Shown: positions 11,047-20,845 of the stretch, in pieces
Layout of the letters: every line of letters starts with the position of its first letter
Numbering within the stretch: the first letter of the stretch is position 1
From: Alloyangia mangrovi
Lineage (GTDB): Bacteria; Pseudomonadota; Alphaproteobacteria; Rhodobacterales; Rhodobacteraceae
Assembly: GCF_002300555.2 (NCBI RefSeq)
Contig: NZ_NTHN02000011.1
Coordinates: 50,269 to 114,268 of the forward strand
Length of the DNA: 64,000 nucleotides
Reading direction: 5' to 3'
Notes under the pieces: generated by a model
What the model saw: the letters and a program-made list of their open reading frames with translations, nothing else
Told to the model about the DNA's origin: nothing
Databases searched by the model: none
Made by a program: the position numbers and the translations under genes

Positions 11047-12735
11047 ATGCTGCCATCTGACATCTCCCGGGGCCGGTCTCCGGAACAGCACGGCCCTCCG
11101 ACCGCATCCACGGCCGGAGCCGAGACGGAGGCCTATTTGCAGCAGCTCGCGACAGTCTGGAACGCGCTCACCCCACGCCGCCGCGCGGTGGCCCTCGGGG
11201 CCACGCTGGCGATGGTCCTGGCGGTTTTCGGCCTTGCCCGCGTGGCGAGTGCGCCGCCCATGTCGCTGCTCTACGCCGGGCTCGAGAACGGTGCCGCGGG
11301 CGAGGTGGTCGAGGCGCTCGAGTCGCGCGGCATTCCCTTCGAGGTGCGCGCTGGCGCGATCTTCGTGCCCGACGCGCAACGCGACGCCCTGCGTATGACC
11401 CTCGCCAGCGAGGGGCTGCCGGCCAACAGCACCCAGGGATACGAGCTGCTTGATACCCTCTCCGGATTCGGCACCACGTCGCAGATGTTCGACGCAGCCT
11501 ACTGGCGCGCGAAAGAGGGCGAGCTGGCGCGCACCATCGTTGCCAGCCCGCTCATCGTCTCGGCCCGCGTGCATATCGCGAATTCCAGCGCGAATCCCTT
11601 CCAGCGGGACGTCACGCCCTCTGCCTCGATCTCGGTCACCGCGACGGGGGCGGCGATCACCCCGGCCCAGGCGCGCGCGCTGAAATACCTCGTCGCCTCG
11701 GCCGTTCCCGGCCTCGTGCCCGAGGAGGTGGCGGTGATCGACAGCGTCGCAGGGCTCATCGGCAGCGAAGACGAGCCCGGCAGCGGCCCCAGCGCCGAGG
11801 ACCGCGCGCTGGCGCTGCGCGACCGGGTGCAGCGGCTTATGGAGGCCAGGGTCGGCGCCGGAAACGCCGTGGTCGAGGTCAGTGTCGACACGGTGACCGA
11901 GAGCGAATCGATCCGCGAGCGACGCTTCGACCCCGAAGGGCGCGTCGCGATCTCGACCGACACCGAGGAGGAGAGCAACAGCGATCAGAACAGTGGCAGC
12001 CCGAACGTCACCGTCGCCTCGAACCTGCCGGACGGCCAGGCCGGCGGCAACCAATCCTCCTCGAGCCAGAGCAGCGACACGCGTGAGAGGGTGAACTACG
12101 AGGTCTCGGAAACCCTGCGCGAAATCACCCGCGTCCCCGGTGCGGTGCGCCGGCTGACCGTCGCAGTGCTAGTCAATGGCCGGTTCGAGACCGCCGCCGA
12201 CGGGACGCAGACCTTCGTTCCCCTGCCCGACACGGAGCTCGCGGCGCTGCGCGATCTCGTCGCCTCCGCCGTCGGCTTCGACGAAGCGCGCGGCGACCAG
12301 ATAACCCTTCGCTCGCTGCCATTCGAGCGGCCCGAGGGCCTGGGGACCGGTCCCATCGAGCCCGGCTGGTTCTCGATGCCGCTCGACCCGATGACGCTGA
12401 TCCAACTCGGCGTGCTCGCCGGTGTCGCGCTCATTCTGGGGCTCTTCGTCGTGCGTCCGATCCTTGCCGGGAAAGGCACCCCTGCGCCGCTTGCCCTGCC
12501 CGGTGCCGAACCGGCGGCCGAAGCGCTGAGCGGCGAAATCGAGGATGACGACGGTTTCGCCCCCCTCCCCTCGCTTGGCAGCGGACCCGATTTCGGCGGG
12601 CTCGGCATGGTTGATTTCGACTCCCCGACCGAAGAGGACCCGGTGGACCGGCTGCGCGCTCTCATAGAGGAACGAAAAACCGAAACAGTGGAGATTCTGC
12701 GCAGCTGGCTCGATGAAAAGGAAGAGGCGAAGTGA
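11047..12735 (+). CDS. fliF: Flagellar MS-ring protein FliF
   Basis: A 562-aa inner-membrane ring protein. First transmembrane helix about residues 48-66, ring-building motifs 1-3 (YAGLENGAAGEVVEALESRGIPFEV...; YELLDTLSGFGTTSQMFDAAYWRAKEGELARTI), an acidic Asn/Ser-rich hypervariable periplasmic insert (around 300-350), a second transmembrane helix at about 455-475, and a C-terminal RALIEERKTETVEILRSWLDE segment that binds FliG. It overlaps the next gene by GTGA. fliG itself is not in the window. Confidence 0.95.
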   Translation: MLPSDISRGRSPEQHGPPTASTAGAETEAYLQQLATVWNALTPRRRAVALGATLAMVLAVFGLARVASAPPMSLLYAGLENGAAGEVVEALESRGIPFEVRAGAIFVPDAQRDALRMTLASEGLPANSTQGYELLDTLSGFGTTSQMFDAAYWRAKEGELARTIVASPLIVSARVHIANSSANPFQRDVTPSASISVTATGAAITPAQARALKYLVASAVPGLVPEEVAVIDSVAGLIGSEDEPGSGPSAEDRALALRDRVQRLMEARVGAGNAVVEVSVDTVTESESIRERRFDPEGRVAISTDTEEESNSDQNSGSPNVTVASNLPDGQAGGNQSSSSQSSDTRERVNYEVSETLREITRVPGAVRRLTVAVLVNGRFETAADGTQTFVPLPDTELAALRDLVASAVGFDEARGDQITLRSLPFERPEGLGTGPIEPGWFSMPLDPMTLIQLGVLAGVALILGLFVVRPILAGKGTPAPLALPGAEPAAEALSGEIEDDDGFAPLPSLGSGPDFGGLGMVDFDSPTEEDPVDRLRALIEERKTETVEILRSWLDEKEEAK

Positions 12736-13337
12736 ACGATCTGCGGAGCTTCCTCGAGGATTTCTCGCATCAGCACTCCAAGCCCGAGGCTGCCGCTGCC
12801 AGTGTCGGCACGGCGGAAATCGAGGCGGCGAAACTTGAGTCCTTCGAGTCTGGTTACCGCGCCGGCTGGGACGATGCCATCAAGGCGCAATCCGAGGAGT
12901 CAGGACGCATCGCCAGCGATTTCTCGCAGAGCCTCCAGGATCTTTCCTTCACCTACAACGAGGCGTACCGGCAGATGCTCGACGCGGTGACACCGCTGCT
13001 CGAGGACATGCTGCAGGCGCTGCTGCCCCGGCTGCTGCACGAGACGCTCGGGCTGCACCTGCGCGAGCAGCTGGGCGCCATGGCGCAGGAGATCGCGCGG
13101 CGCGAGGTGCTGATTGCCGTGGCCCCGGGCACCTCGGAACAGGTCGCGCCCCTGCTGGAACAGGATTTCGGCTTCCCGCTGCGTCTCGAGGAGGATGAAA
13201 CCCTCGCCGAGGGACAGGCCGACCTGCGCTTCGGCGACACCGAACGACAGATCGACCTGAGCGGTCTCCTCGACGAGGTGACACGCGCGGTCGAGGGCTT
13301 CGCGCATGACACCCGGAGGAACGCAGCGCATGGATGA
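12732..13337 (+). CDS. fliH: FliH-like flagellar assembly protein
   Basis: A 201-aa cytosolic protein translated from GTG at 12732, overlapping the fliF stop. The N-terminus is charged and followed by FESGYRAGWDDAIKAQ, a coiled coil, and a V-ATPase-E-like C-terminal half ending FGDTERQIDLSGLLDEVTRAVEGF. This layout and the position between fliF and fliN fit FliH/FlbE, the regulator of the export ATPase FliI. FliH sequences diverge widely, so the assignment leans on context. It overlaps fliN by 8 nt. Confidence 0.75.
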   Translation: MNDLRSFLEDFSHQHSKPEAAAASVGTAEIEAAKLESFESGYRAGWDDAIKAQSEESGRIASDFSQSLQDLSFTYNEAYRQMLDAVTPLLEDMLQALLPRLLHETLGLHLREQLGAMAQEIARREVLIAVAPGTSEQVAPLLEQDFGFPLRLEEDETLAEGQADLRFGDTERQIDLSGLLDEVTRAVEGFAHDTRRNAAHG

Positions 13338-13628
13338 GACTTTGGAAAACGGCGGCCCCATCGAGGGCGGTGTGCGCAGCGCAGCCTTCACCTCGGTGCC
13401 GATCGAGATCACCGTTTCCGTCGGCGCGCCCGCCCGCTGGTGCGAGAGCTTCTGAAACTCGGCGAAGGCTCGGTGCTCACCCTTGACCGCCGACTCGAAG
13501 ACCCCGTCGAGCTCTACGTCGGCGACAAGCTGATCGGCACCGGCGCGCTTGAGGTCACCGGGGAGGGTGAGACCGCGCAGCTGGCGGTGCGGCTGCTCGA
13601 GGTTATGGACATCCAGAGCCCGGGTTGA
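13330..13628 (+). CDS. fliN: Flagellar motor switch protein FliN; one frameshift
   Basis: A 99-aa C-ring protein after correction. It starts MDETLENGGPIEGG, then a SpoA domain: VPIEITVSVGRARPLVRELLKLG, PVELYVGDKLIGTGALEV and a conserved C-terminus. As given, the frame breaks near 13425: one base is missing (GTCGGC should be followed by an extra C), so translation would stop at ARWCESF after about 38 residues. Unlike the other frameshifts in this window it is a loss and not in a long homopolymer. Overlaps fliH and ends 2 nt before the fliP start. Confidence 0.85.
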
Positions 13629-13630
13629 TC

Positions 13631-14395
13631 ATGCGCAGCCGCCGCCCCGCGCTCTGGCCTTCTGCGCTCCGCCTTCGGAGAGCGGGCCTCGGCGCCGGTC
13701 TTCTGCTCCTGCCCGGCGTCGCCGCGGCGCAGCAGATCTCGGTCGATTTCGGCGAGGGTGGCTCGGTCACCGCGGTCAGCCTGCAACTGATCGCGCTGGT
13801 CACGCTGCTCAGCCTCGCGCCCGGCATTGCGGTGATGGTGACCTGCTTTCCCTTCATCGTCACCGTGCTGGCGATCCTGCGGCAGGCGATAGGGCTGCAG
13901 CAGTCGCCGCCCAACATGCTGATCGTCAGCCTCGCGCTGTTTCTCACCTTCTTCGTCATGGAGCCCACCTTGACCGCCGCCTGGGAACAGGGAGTCGAAC
14001 CGCTGCTCGACCAGCGCATCGAGCTGGTCGAGGCGACCGAGCGCACGCTCGTGCCGTTCCGGGGATTCATGGCGGCGCGCTGCGATCCCGCGACCTTCGA
14101 GACCATGGCCGAGCTGCGCCCGGAAACCCGGGGCACGACGCTCGCGCCCGAAGCGCCGCTCTCCCTTCTGGTGCCGAGCTTCATGCTGTCGGAGATCGCC
14201 CGCGCCTTCCAGGTGGGCTTCCTCGTCTTCCTGCCCTTCCTGATCATCGACCTGGTGGTCGCGGCGGTGCTCATGTCTATGGGCATGATGATGGTGCCCC
14301 CGGCAATTGTCTCGCTGCCCTTCAAGCTCGCCTTCTTCGTCATCGCCGACGGCTGGTCGCTGCTCTCGGGCGCATTGGTGCGAAGCTATTTCTGA
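13631..14395 (+). CDS. fliP: Flagellar type III export gate protein FliP
   Basis: A 254-aa inner-membrane export-gate protein with a cleavable signal peptide ending about GVAAAQQ, as in other FliP. Hallmark segments: FIVTVLAILRQAIGLQQSPPN followed by LIVSLALFLTFFVM, and near the C-terminus VPSFMLSEIARAFQVGFLVFLPFLIIDLVV with LMSMGMMMVPPAIVSLPFKL. ATG at 13631 is preferred over TTG at 13625. It closes the fliF-fliH-fliN-fliP run. fliQ, fliR, flhA and flhB are absent nearby, so the rest of the flagellar genes must lie elsewhere. Confidence 0.95.
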   Translation: MRSRRPALWPSALRLRRAGLGAGLLLLPGVAAAQQISVDFGEGGSVTAVSLQLIALVTLLSLAPGIAVMVTCFPFIVTVLAILRQAIGLQQSPPNMLIVSLALFLTFFVMEPTLTAAWEQGVEPLLDQRIELVEATERTLVPFRGFMAARCDPATFETMAELRPETRGTTLAPEAPLSLLVPSFMLSEIARAFQVGFLVFLPFLIIDLVVAAVLMSMGMMMVPPAIVSLPFKLAFFVIADGWSLLSGALVRSYF

Positions 14396-14546
14396 GGCGC
14401 GCCGTCGAGCTCCGCCCGGCGCCGCTCGCCGAGAGGAGGGCTACCGGCCTTCATGCACCCAGGCGGTGAAGGCAGACGCGGCATAAGAAATCCCACGAAC
14501 AAGAGTCGCGGGATCAATCGGTGAGTCGGAAAGGCGGAGGGGAACC

Positions 14547-15470
14547 CTAAAGCCCCTCGCCCGGCGTGTCCGCGTGCAGGTGACGCTCGCCGCGGGACTT
14601 CGCGAGGGCGATCTGCTTCTGCCGCTCACGGAAGCGCGCCTTGTCCTCGTCCGAGGTTTCGGCGACGCAATGGTGGCACGAGACGCCTTCCTCGTAGTCG
14701 GGGCGGGCGCGGTCCTCGGGCAGGATCGGCCGACGGCAGGCATGGCAGAGCTCGTGCGGGCCCTCGCGCAGCCCGTGCTCGACCGAGACGCGGCCGTCGA
14801 AGACGAAGCAGCTGCCCTGCCAGCTGCTGTCCTCCTCGGGGACCTCCTCGAGGTATTTCAGGATGCCGCCCTTGAGGTGGTAGACCTCCTCGACGCCCTG
14901 GCTCAGCAGGTAGTTCGTCGACTTCTCGCAGCGAATGCCGCCGGTGCAGAACATGGCGATGCGCTTGTTGTGAAACCGCTCCTTGTTCTGCGCCCACCAC
15001 TCGGGGAACTCGCGGAAAGTGGCGGTCTGTGGATCGACCGCACCCTCGAAGGTGCCGATGGCGATTTCGTAATCATTGCGCGTGTCGATCACCGCCACGT
15101 CGGGCGACCGAATAAGATCGTTCCAGTCGGCGGGGGCCACGTAATGGCCGACGCTGGCGCGCGGATCGACGCCGGGCTGTCCCATGGTGACGATCTCCTT
15201 CTTCTGCCGCACCTTCATGCGGGCGAAGGGACGCTCGGCGGAGTCGGAGAATTTCCACTCCAGATCGGCGCAGCCGGGCAGCGCCCGGATATGCGCGAGC
15301 ACCGCGTCGATCCCAGCGCGCGGGCCGGCGACGGTGCCGTTGATCCCCTCCCCGGCCAGCAGCAGCGTGCCGGTGACCGAATTGGCAAGGCACAGGTCCA
15401 GAAGCGGACCGCGCAGGGCAGCCGGATCGTCGAAGCGGGTGAAGTGATAGAGGGCGCAGACTGTGAACAT
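14547..15470 (-). CDS. trhO: tRNA uridine(34) hydroxylase TrhO (rhodanese domain)
   Basis: A 307-aa YceA/TrhO family enzyme, which makes 5-hydroxyuridine at the wobble position of certain tRNAs in an O2-dependent way. N-terminal ferredoxin-like domain ([16 protein letters not shown]), then a rhodanese domain with catalytic Cys in [12 protein letters not shown], and C-terminal CHACRRP and CHHC cysteine pairs, typical of the longer form. ATG at 15470 begins the conserved [10 protein letters not shown]; the upstream extension to 15527 is not conserved-looking. Divergent from pncA. Confidence 0.93.
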   Translation of the reverse strand: MFTVCALYHFTRFDDPAALRGPLLDLCLANSVTGTLLLAGEGINGTVAGPRAGIDAVLAHIRALPGCADLEWKFSDSAERPFARMKVRQKKEIVTMGQPGVDPRASVGHYVAPADWNDLIRSPDVAVIDTRNDYEIAIGTFEGAVDPQTATFREFPEWWAQNKERFHNKRIAMFCTGGIRCEKSTNYLLSQGVEEVYHLKGGILKYLEEVPEEDSSWQGSCFVFDGRVSVEHGLREGPHELCHACRRPILPEDRARPDYEEGVSCHHCVAETSDEDKARFRERQKQIALAKSRGERHLHADTPGEGL

Positions 15471-15592
15471 GCGGGCGCATTTACGCCCAAGGGTCGAGTC
15501 GGGCAAGCGACCGGATTGCCGCAGCATTGACGGGCCCGCGCCGCGGCGCGTAAGCCTCTGGGAAACAGTCGCAGTCGCCCGGAGTTCCGACC

Positions 15593-16195
15593 ATGCACGC
15601 GCTCATCGTCATCGACGTCCAGCTAGATTTCTGCCCCGGCGGCGCGCTCGCCGTACCCGGCGGTGACGAGATCGTCGCGCCGATCAACGCGCTGATGGAC
15701 GCGGTCGACACGGTGGTGCTGACCCAGGACTGGCACCCGGCGGGGCATTCGTCCTTTGCCAGCGCCCATGCCGGCAAGGCGCCCTACGAGCTGACCGAGA
15801 TGCCCTACGGCCCGCAGGTGCTCTGGCCCGACCATTGCGTGATCGGCAGCGCCGGCGCGGCGTTTCACCCCGCGCTGAACACCGACCGCGCCGACCTCAT
15901 CCTCCGCAAGGGTTACAACCCGGCGATCGACAGCTACTCGGCCTTCTTCGAGAACGACCGCCGCACACCCACCGGGCTCGAGGGCTACCTGCGGACGCGC
16001 GGCATCGAGCGGCTGACCCTCGTCGGCCTCGCAACGGATTTCTGCGTGACCTACTCGGCGCTGGATGCGGCGAAGCTCGACTTCACAGTGACGGTGCGCG
16101 AGGATCTGTGCCGCGCCATCGACCTCGACGGCTCGCTTTCGGCCGCCCGCGCGGGCATGCAGGGCGCCGGCGTGAAGCTCGCGCGCGCCGCCTGA
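15593..16195 (+). CDS. pncA: Nicotinamidase
   Basis: A 200-aa cytosolic hydrolase converting nicotinamide to nicotinate for NAD salvage. The catalytic triad is visible as D8 ([15 protein letters not shown]), K106 (LILRKGYN) and C151 (ATDFCV). Metal ligands are D46 and H48 (QDWHP) and H81. It is followed on the same strand by pncB, the next enzyme of the pathway, about 117 bp downstream with its own possible promoter. Confidence 0.95.
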   Translation: MHALIVIDVQLDFCPGGALAVPGGDEIVAPINALMDAVDTVVLTQDWHPAGHSSFASAHAGKAPYELTEMPYGPQVLWPDHCVIGSAGAAFHPALNTDRADLILRKGYNPAIDSYSAFFENDRRTPTGLEGYLRTRGIERLTLVGLATDFCVTYSALDAAKLDFTVTVREDLCRAIDLDGSLSAARAGMQGAGVKLARAA

Positions 16196-16312
16196 GCCCG
16201 CAGGCGGGAACAAACGCGCCCGCAAGCCGTTGCCGGAAAGGCAGAAAGCGCTTGGCCCTCCCTGTCACATTCGCGTAACAGGGGCCCCGACTGCCCGTGA
16301 GGAGTGCGCGCC

Positions 16313-17602
16313 GTGGAAATCGCAACCCGAGTCTGGAACCATCGCTGGAAGATCGACCCGATCGTCCGGTCGTTGATCGATACCGATTTCTACAAGCTGC
16401 TGATGTGCCAGTCGGTCTATCACAACCGACGCGACACGCAGGTCACCTTCAGCCTGATCAACCGATCCAGCAACGTGCCGCTGGCCAAGCTGATCGACGA
16501 GGGCGAGCTGCGTGAACAGCTCGACCACATCCGCTCGCTCAGCCTGACCCGAGGTGAAAGCACCTGGCTGCGCGGCAACACCTTCTACGGCAAGCGCCAG
16601 ATGTTCCGCCCCGACTTCATGGAGTGGTTCGAGAAGCTGCGCCTGCCGCCCTATTTCCTCGAGCGCGTCGGCGACCAGTACGAGCTGACCTTCGAGGGCA
16701 GCTGGCCCGAGGTCATGCTCTGGGAAATCCCGGCGCTCGCCGTGCTGATGGAGTTGCGCGGCCGCGCCGTGCTCAACCACATGGGCAAGTTCGAGCTTCA
16801 GGTGCTCTATGCCCGCGCCGCCACCAAGCTCTGGGAGAAGATCGAACGCCTGCGGCAGGAACCGGGCCTCAAGATCGCCGATTTCGGCACCCGCCGCCGC
16901 CACAGCTTCCTGTGGCAGGACTGGTGCGTGCAGGCGATGGTCGAAGGGCTCGGCGACGGGTTCACCGGCACCTCGAACTGCCTGATCGCCAAGAACCGAG
17001 ATCTCGAGGCGATCGGCACTAATGCCCACGAGTTGCCCATGGTCTACGCCGCGCTGGCCGAGGATGATGCGGCGCTCGCCTGTGCGCCCTACGATGTTCT
17101 GGCCGACTGGCACCGCGAGCACGAGGGCAACCTGCGGATGATCCTGCCTGACACCTACGGCACCGAAGGCTTCCTCAGGAACGCACCCGACTGGCTGGCG
17201 GGCTGGACCGGCATCCGCATCGACAGCGGCGATCCTGAAACCGGTGCCGAGATCGCCATCCGCTGGTGGCAGGAACGCGGCGAGGACCCGCGCGAGAAGC
17301 TGGTGATCTTCTCGGACGGGCTCGACGAGGAAAAGATCCTCGAACTTTACCACAAGTTCTCGGGGCGGGTGCGCGTCTCCTTCGGCTGGGGCACGCTTCT
17401 GACCAACGATTTCCGCGGTCTCACACCCGATGACCGGCTGGCCCCCTTCAGCCTCGTCTGCAAGGCGATCAGCGCCAACGGGCGTCCCACGGTGAAGCTC
17501 TCGGACAACCCCAACAAGGCGATGGGCCCTGCCGATGAGATCGCCCGCTACAAGCGCGTCTTCGAGGTCGGCGAACAGGAGCGCCACGAGGTCGTCGTCT
17601 GA
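16313..17602 (+). CDS. pncB: Nicotinate phosphoribosyltransferase
   Basis: A 429-aa enzyme that joins nicotinate and PRPP to nicotinate mononucleotide. Conserved features: SLIDTDFYKLLMCQSVYH near the N-terminus, FGTRRRHSFLWQ, GTSNCLIAKNR, AHELPMVYAAL, IRIDSGDPETGAEIA and FGWGTLLTND. GTG at 16313 is preferred over GTG at 16304 because GAGGAG sits about 9 nt upstream. With pncA it forms a two-step nicotinamide salvage unit. Confidence 0.95.
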   Translation: MEIATRVWNHRWKIDPIVRSLIDTDFYKLLMCQSVYHNRRDTQVTFSLINRSSNVPLAKLIDEGELREQLDHIRSLSLTRGESTWLRGNTFYGKRQMFRPDFMEWFEKLRLPPYFLERVGDQYELTFEGSWPEVMLWEIPALAVLMELRGRAVLNHMGKFELQVLYARAATKLWEKIERLRQEPGLKIADFGTRRRHSFLWQDWCVQAMVEGLGDGFTGTSNCLIAKNRDLEAIGTNAHELPMVYAALAEDDAALACAPYDVLADWHREHEGNLRMILPDTYGTEGFLRNAPDWLAGWTGIRIDSGDPETGAEIAIRWWQERGEDPREKLVIFSDGLDEEKILELYHKFSGRVRVSFGWGTLLTNDFRGLTPDDRLAPFSLVCKAISANGRPTVKLSDNPNKAMGPADEIARYKRVFEVGEQERHEVVV

Positions 17603-17688
17603 GGCCATCCGACCCTTTCCGAGACTGGCATGTGACGCGGCGGCGCGCTATGACGACGCGGCACTCTTAGTCTGAGGAAAGACCGCAT

Positions 17689-18774
17689 ATGGCTGGCATC
17701 GAACCGCAACCCGGCATCATGGACATCGAGCTCTACGTGGGCGGGGCGTCGCATGTGGCGGGCGTCTCGAACGTCATCAAGCTCAGCTCCAACGAGAACC
17801 CCTTCGGCCCCTCTCCGGCGGCGCAGGAGGCGGTGCGGCGCGTGGTGCACGAAATGCATCGCTATCCTTCCTCGGATCACAGCGCCCTGCGCGAGGCCAT
17901 CGGCGATACCTGGGGCCTCGACCCGAAGCGGATCATCTGCGGCGCTGGCTCTGACGAGATCATCGCCTTCCTCTGCCAGGCCTATGCCGGGCCGGGCACC
18001 GAGGTGATCCACACCGAGCACGGCTTCGCCATGCACAAGATCTCGGCCATGGCCGCCGGCGCGACCCCCGTCGAGGTGGCCGAGCAGGACCGCGTGGTCA
18101 GCGTCGACAACATCCTCGCCGCCTGCACCGAGCGCACCCGGCTGGTCTTCGTCGCCAACCCCGCCAACCCTACCGGCACGATGATCGGGCTGGCGGAACT
18201 GGAGCGGCTGGCGAACGGCATCCCCGAGAGCGCGATCCTGGTGATCGACAGCGCCTATGCGGAGTACGTCGAGGGCTACGACGGCGGCGCCAAGCTCGCC
18301 ACCGACCGGCCCAACGTCTTCATGACCCGCACCTTTTCGAAGCTCTACGGTCTGGGCGGCATGCGGATCGGCTGGGGCTACGGCCCGCAGGAGATCATCG
18401 ACGTGCTCAACCGCATCCGCGGCCCGTTCAACGTCGCCGCGCTGACGCTGGCCGCCGCCGAGGCCTCGATCCGCGACACCGCCTATGTCGAGAAGTGCCG
18501 CACCGAGAACGCCCGGATGCGGGCCTGGCTGGGCGAGGCGCTGGCCGAGCACGGTGTGTCCTCGGATGCCTCGACCGCGAACTTCATCCTCGCCCGCTTC
18601 GGCTCGCAGGCCGAGGCCGAGGCCTGCGACACCTACCTGCAATCGCAGGGCGTGCTGGTCCGCCGCACCACCGGCTACGGCCTGCCGCACGCGCTGCGCA
18701 TCACCGTGGGGGACGAGGCGTCGTGCCGCCGCGTGGCGCATCTGGTGGGCCAGTTCAAGGCCGGCGCGCGATGA
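17689..18774 (+). CDS. hisC: Histidinol-phosphate aminotransferase
   Basis: A 361-aa class I/II PLP aminotransferase. [11 protein letters not shown] near the N-terminus, NPANPTGT, the DSAYAEY segment and the PLP lysine in [18 protein letters not shown] are diagnostic of HisC. It overlaps tyrC by ATGA; in many alphaproteobacteria this pair serves both histidine and aromatic amino-acid synthesis, since HisC can also transaminate aromatic keto acids. Preceded by GAGGAAAG Shine-Dalgarno. Confidence 0.94.
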   Translation: MAGIEPQPGIMDIELYVGGASHVAGVSNVIKLSSNENPFGPSPAAQEAVRRVVHEMHRYPSSDHSALREAIGDTWGLDPKRIICGAGSDEIIAFLCQAYAGPGTEVIHTEHGFAMHKISAMAAGATPVEVAEQDRVVSVDNILAACTERTRLVFVANPANPTGTMIGLAELERLANGIPESAILVIDSAYAEYVEGYDGGAKLATDRPNVFMTRTFSKLYGLGGMRIGWGYGPQEIIDVLNRIRGPFNVAALTLAAAEASIRDTAYVEKCRTENARMRAWLGEALAEHGVSSDASTANFILARFGSQAEAEACDTYLQSQGVLVRRTTGYGLPHALRITVGDEASCRRVAHLVGQFKAGAR

Positions 18775-19703
18775 GCGAGACGCAGGGCCCCGAAAACTAC
18801 GGCAAGGTCGCGCTGATCGGCCTCGGCCTCATTGCCTCGTCGATCTTCTGGGCGATGAAGCGGGCGGGCATGGACAGCCATGTCACCGGCTACGCGCGCT
18901 CGGCGGAGACGCGCGAGACGGCCAAGCGCCTCGGCCTCTGCCACGAGATCGTGGACAGCGCCGAAGAGGCGGTGAAGGACGCCGATCTGGTGATCCTCGC
19001 CGTGCCGGTTGGTGCCATGGGGCCGATCGCCGAGGCCATCGCGCCGCATCTCAAGCCCGGCTGCACCGTCAGCGACGTGGGCTCGGTGAAGAAGGAGGTC
19101 ATCGAGGCAGTGCGCCCGCACCTGCCCGAGGGCGTGAACTTCGTGCCGACCCACCCGATGGCGGGCACCGAGCATTCCGGCCCGGGCGCGGGCTTTGCCT
19201 CGCTCTACGACAACCGCTGGTGCTTGATCGTGCCGGATGGTGCCTCCGAAGAGGCCACGGCGAGGGTCGAGGCCTTCTGGCAGGCGCTCGGAGCCAAAAC
19301 CGAGCAGATGGAGGTCGAGCACCACGACCTCGTCTGCGCGGTGGTGAGCCACGTGCCGCACCTCATCGCCTATACGATGGTGGGGGTCGCCGACGACCTG
19401 CGCCGGGTCTCGGACCAGGAGGTCATCAAGTTCTCCGCCGCCGGTTTCCGCGATTTCACCCGCATCGCGGCCTCGGACCCGACCATGTGGCGCGACGTCT
19501 TCATGACCAACAAGCAGGCCACGCTGGAGATCCTCGGGCGTTTCACCGAAGAGCTCTTTGCGCTGCAGCGCGCCATCCGCACGGGCGACGGGCAATTGCT
19601 CTTTGACTACTTCACCCGAACGCGGGAAATTCGCCGTGGCATCCTCCAGGCCGGTCAGGACACGGATGCACCGGATTTCGGACGGGTGAAGGTGGAAAAA
19701 TGA
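18771..19703 (+). CDS. tyrC: Prephenate/arogenate dehydrogenase family protein
   Basis: A 310-aa NAD(P)-dependent dehydrogenase of tyrosine synthesis. Rossmann motif [12 protein letters not shown] at about residues 13-24, [27 protein letters not shown] with the catalytic His, [10 protein letters not shown] and [19 protein letters not shown] are all family hallmarks. Whether it acts on prephenate or cyclohexadienyl substrates broadly cannot be read from sequence. Overlaps hisC upstream and the extensin-family gene downstream, each by 4 nt: a tightly coupled operon. Confidence 0.93.
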   Translation: MSETQGPENYGKVALIGLGLIASSIFWAMKRAGMDSHVTGYARSAETRETAKRLGLCHEIVDSAEEAVKDADLVILAVPVGAMGPIAEAIAPHLKPGCTVSDVGSVKKEVIEAVRPHLPEGVNFVPTHPMAGTEHSGPGAGFASLYDNRWCLIVPDGASEEATARVEAFWQALGAKTEQMEVEHHDLVCAVVSHVPHLIAYTMVGVADDLRRVSDQEVIKFSAAGFRDFTRIAASDPTMWRDVFMTNKQATLEILGRFTEELFALQRAIRTGDGQLLFDYFTRTREIRRGILQAGQDTDAPDFGRVKVEK

Positions 19704-20617
19704 AACCTCGGGCGATGGCACTGGCGGCACTGATGCTCTTCGCGTCGCCCCTGGTTGCCGCGCTCGACACCGCTCCCGATGCCTCGCTGCGCCCCGTCGC
19801 GCGCGCCCTCGTCGAGGCACCGGTGCCTGCCCCCGTCACTGCCACCGCGACCGGCGCGCTCGAGCGCCCGAAAGCCCGGCCCGAGGCGCTCGACGCCGCG
19901 CTCACCGATCCCGGGACCGGCGATCCCTCCGAGGACGGGCCAGCTTCGGTTTCCGATCCTGCCACCCGTGACGTCGCCCTGCGCATGGCCTTTGCCGCGC
20001 GCTCGCCCCAGGCCATCCCCAGATCGCTCCGACCCAGCCCACGCAGCCCGGCCGTGGTCGAACAGGCGCTGGCGGTCCGCCGAGAGCGCGTCCGCGGCGC
20101 CGTCTGCGGCGATCCTGACCTGCAGGGCAGCGTCATCGGTGCCGTGCCCGGGCGCATCAAGGGCTGCGGCATCGAGGAGGCGATCAAGCTGCGCTCGGTC
20201 TCGGGCCTCGCGCTCAGCACCCGCGCCACCATCGACTGCCCCACCGCCCGCGCCCTGAAGACCTGGGTCGAGCGCGCGGTGAAACCCGCAGTCGGCTCGA
20301 CCGGCGGCGGCGTTGCCGGGCTGCGCGTCGCCGGCAGCTACGCCTGCCGCTCGCGCAACAACCAGCCTGGAGCCAAGATCAGCGAGCACGCCCGGGGCCA
20401 TGCCATCGACATCGCTGCGATCCGGCTGAAGGATGGCAGCGAAATCTCGGTGCTGAACGATTGGGGCCGCGGCGCCGAGGGGCGCATCCTTCGCAAGTTG
20501 CACAGCGGCGCCTGTGGACCCTTCGGCACGGTCCTCGGCCCCGAGTCCGATCCTTTCCACAAGGACCACCTTCATTTCGACACTGCCCGCTACCGATCGG
20601 GCAGCTACTGCCGCTGA
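19700..20617 (+). CDS. Extensin family protein, exported
   Basis: A 305-aa protein with an N-terminal signal peptide (ALAALMLFASPLVAA), a Pro/Ala-rich linker of about 100 residues, and a C-terminal extensin-like domain with conserved cysteines, SEHARGHAIDI and FHKDHLHFD. The His/Asp pattern resembles LAS/D,D-peptidase-like zinc folds, so a peptidoglycan-related role is plausible but not shown. It follows tyrC with a 4-nt overlap, a gene order common in Rhodobacteraceae. Confidence 0.88.
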   Translation: MKPRAMALAALMLFASPLVAALDTAPDASLRPVARALVEAPVPAPVTATATGALERPKARPEALDAALTDPGTGDPSEDGPASVSDPATRDVALRMAFAARSPQAIPRSLRPSPRSPAVVEQALAVRRERVRGAVCGDPDLQGSVIGAVPGRIKGCGIEEAIKLRSVSGLALSTRATIDCPTARALKTWVERAVKPAVGSTGGGVAGLRVAGSYACRSRNNQPGAKISEHARGHAIDIAAIRLKDGSEISVLNDWGRGAEGRILRKLHSGACGPFGTVLGPESDPFHKDHLHFDTARYRSGSYCR

Positions 20618-20845
20618 ACGGGAAATCCGGCAAGATCAGGGCAGCCGCCCCGGCTCCGGCGGGAGCGATTCGGGATGAATCACTTAGGACTGGAAACAGT
20701 TCCAGAGACACGGTTCGCACTGTCACCGAATCCCCCTTAAATAAGGGCCTGTTTGCGGCAAGAATTTGATTCATCGCCGCATCCTCCGCACCCTTGAGGG
20801 GTGTCCTCTGCTGCTCGGGGGACCGCCTAGGAGGAGCGCACTGCC

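Noticed and set aside
14396..14546. Small minus-strand frame downstream of trhO
   Set aside because: About 30 residues without a start codon with Shine-Dalgarno or homologue; not supportable.
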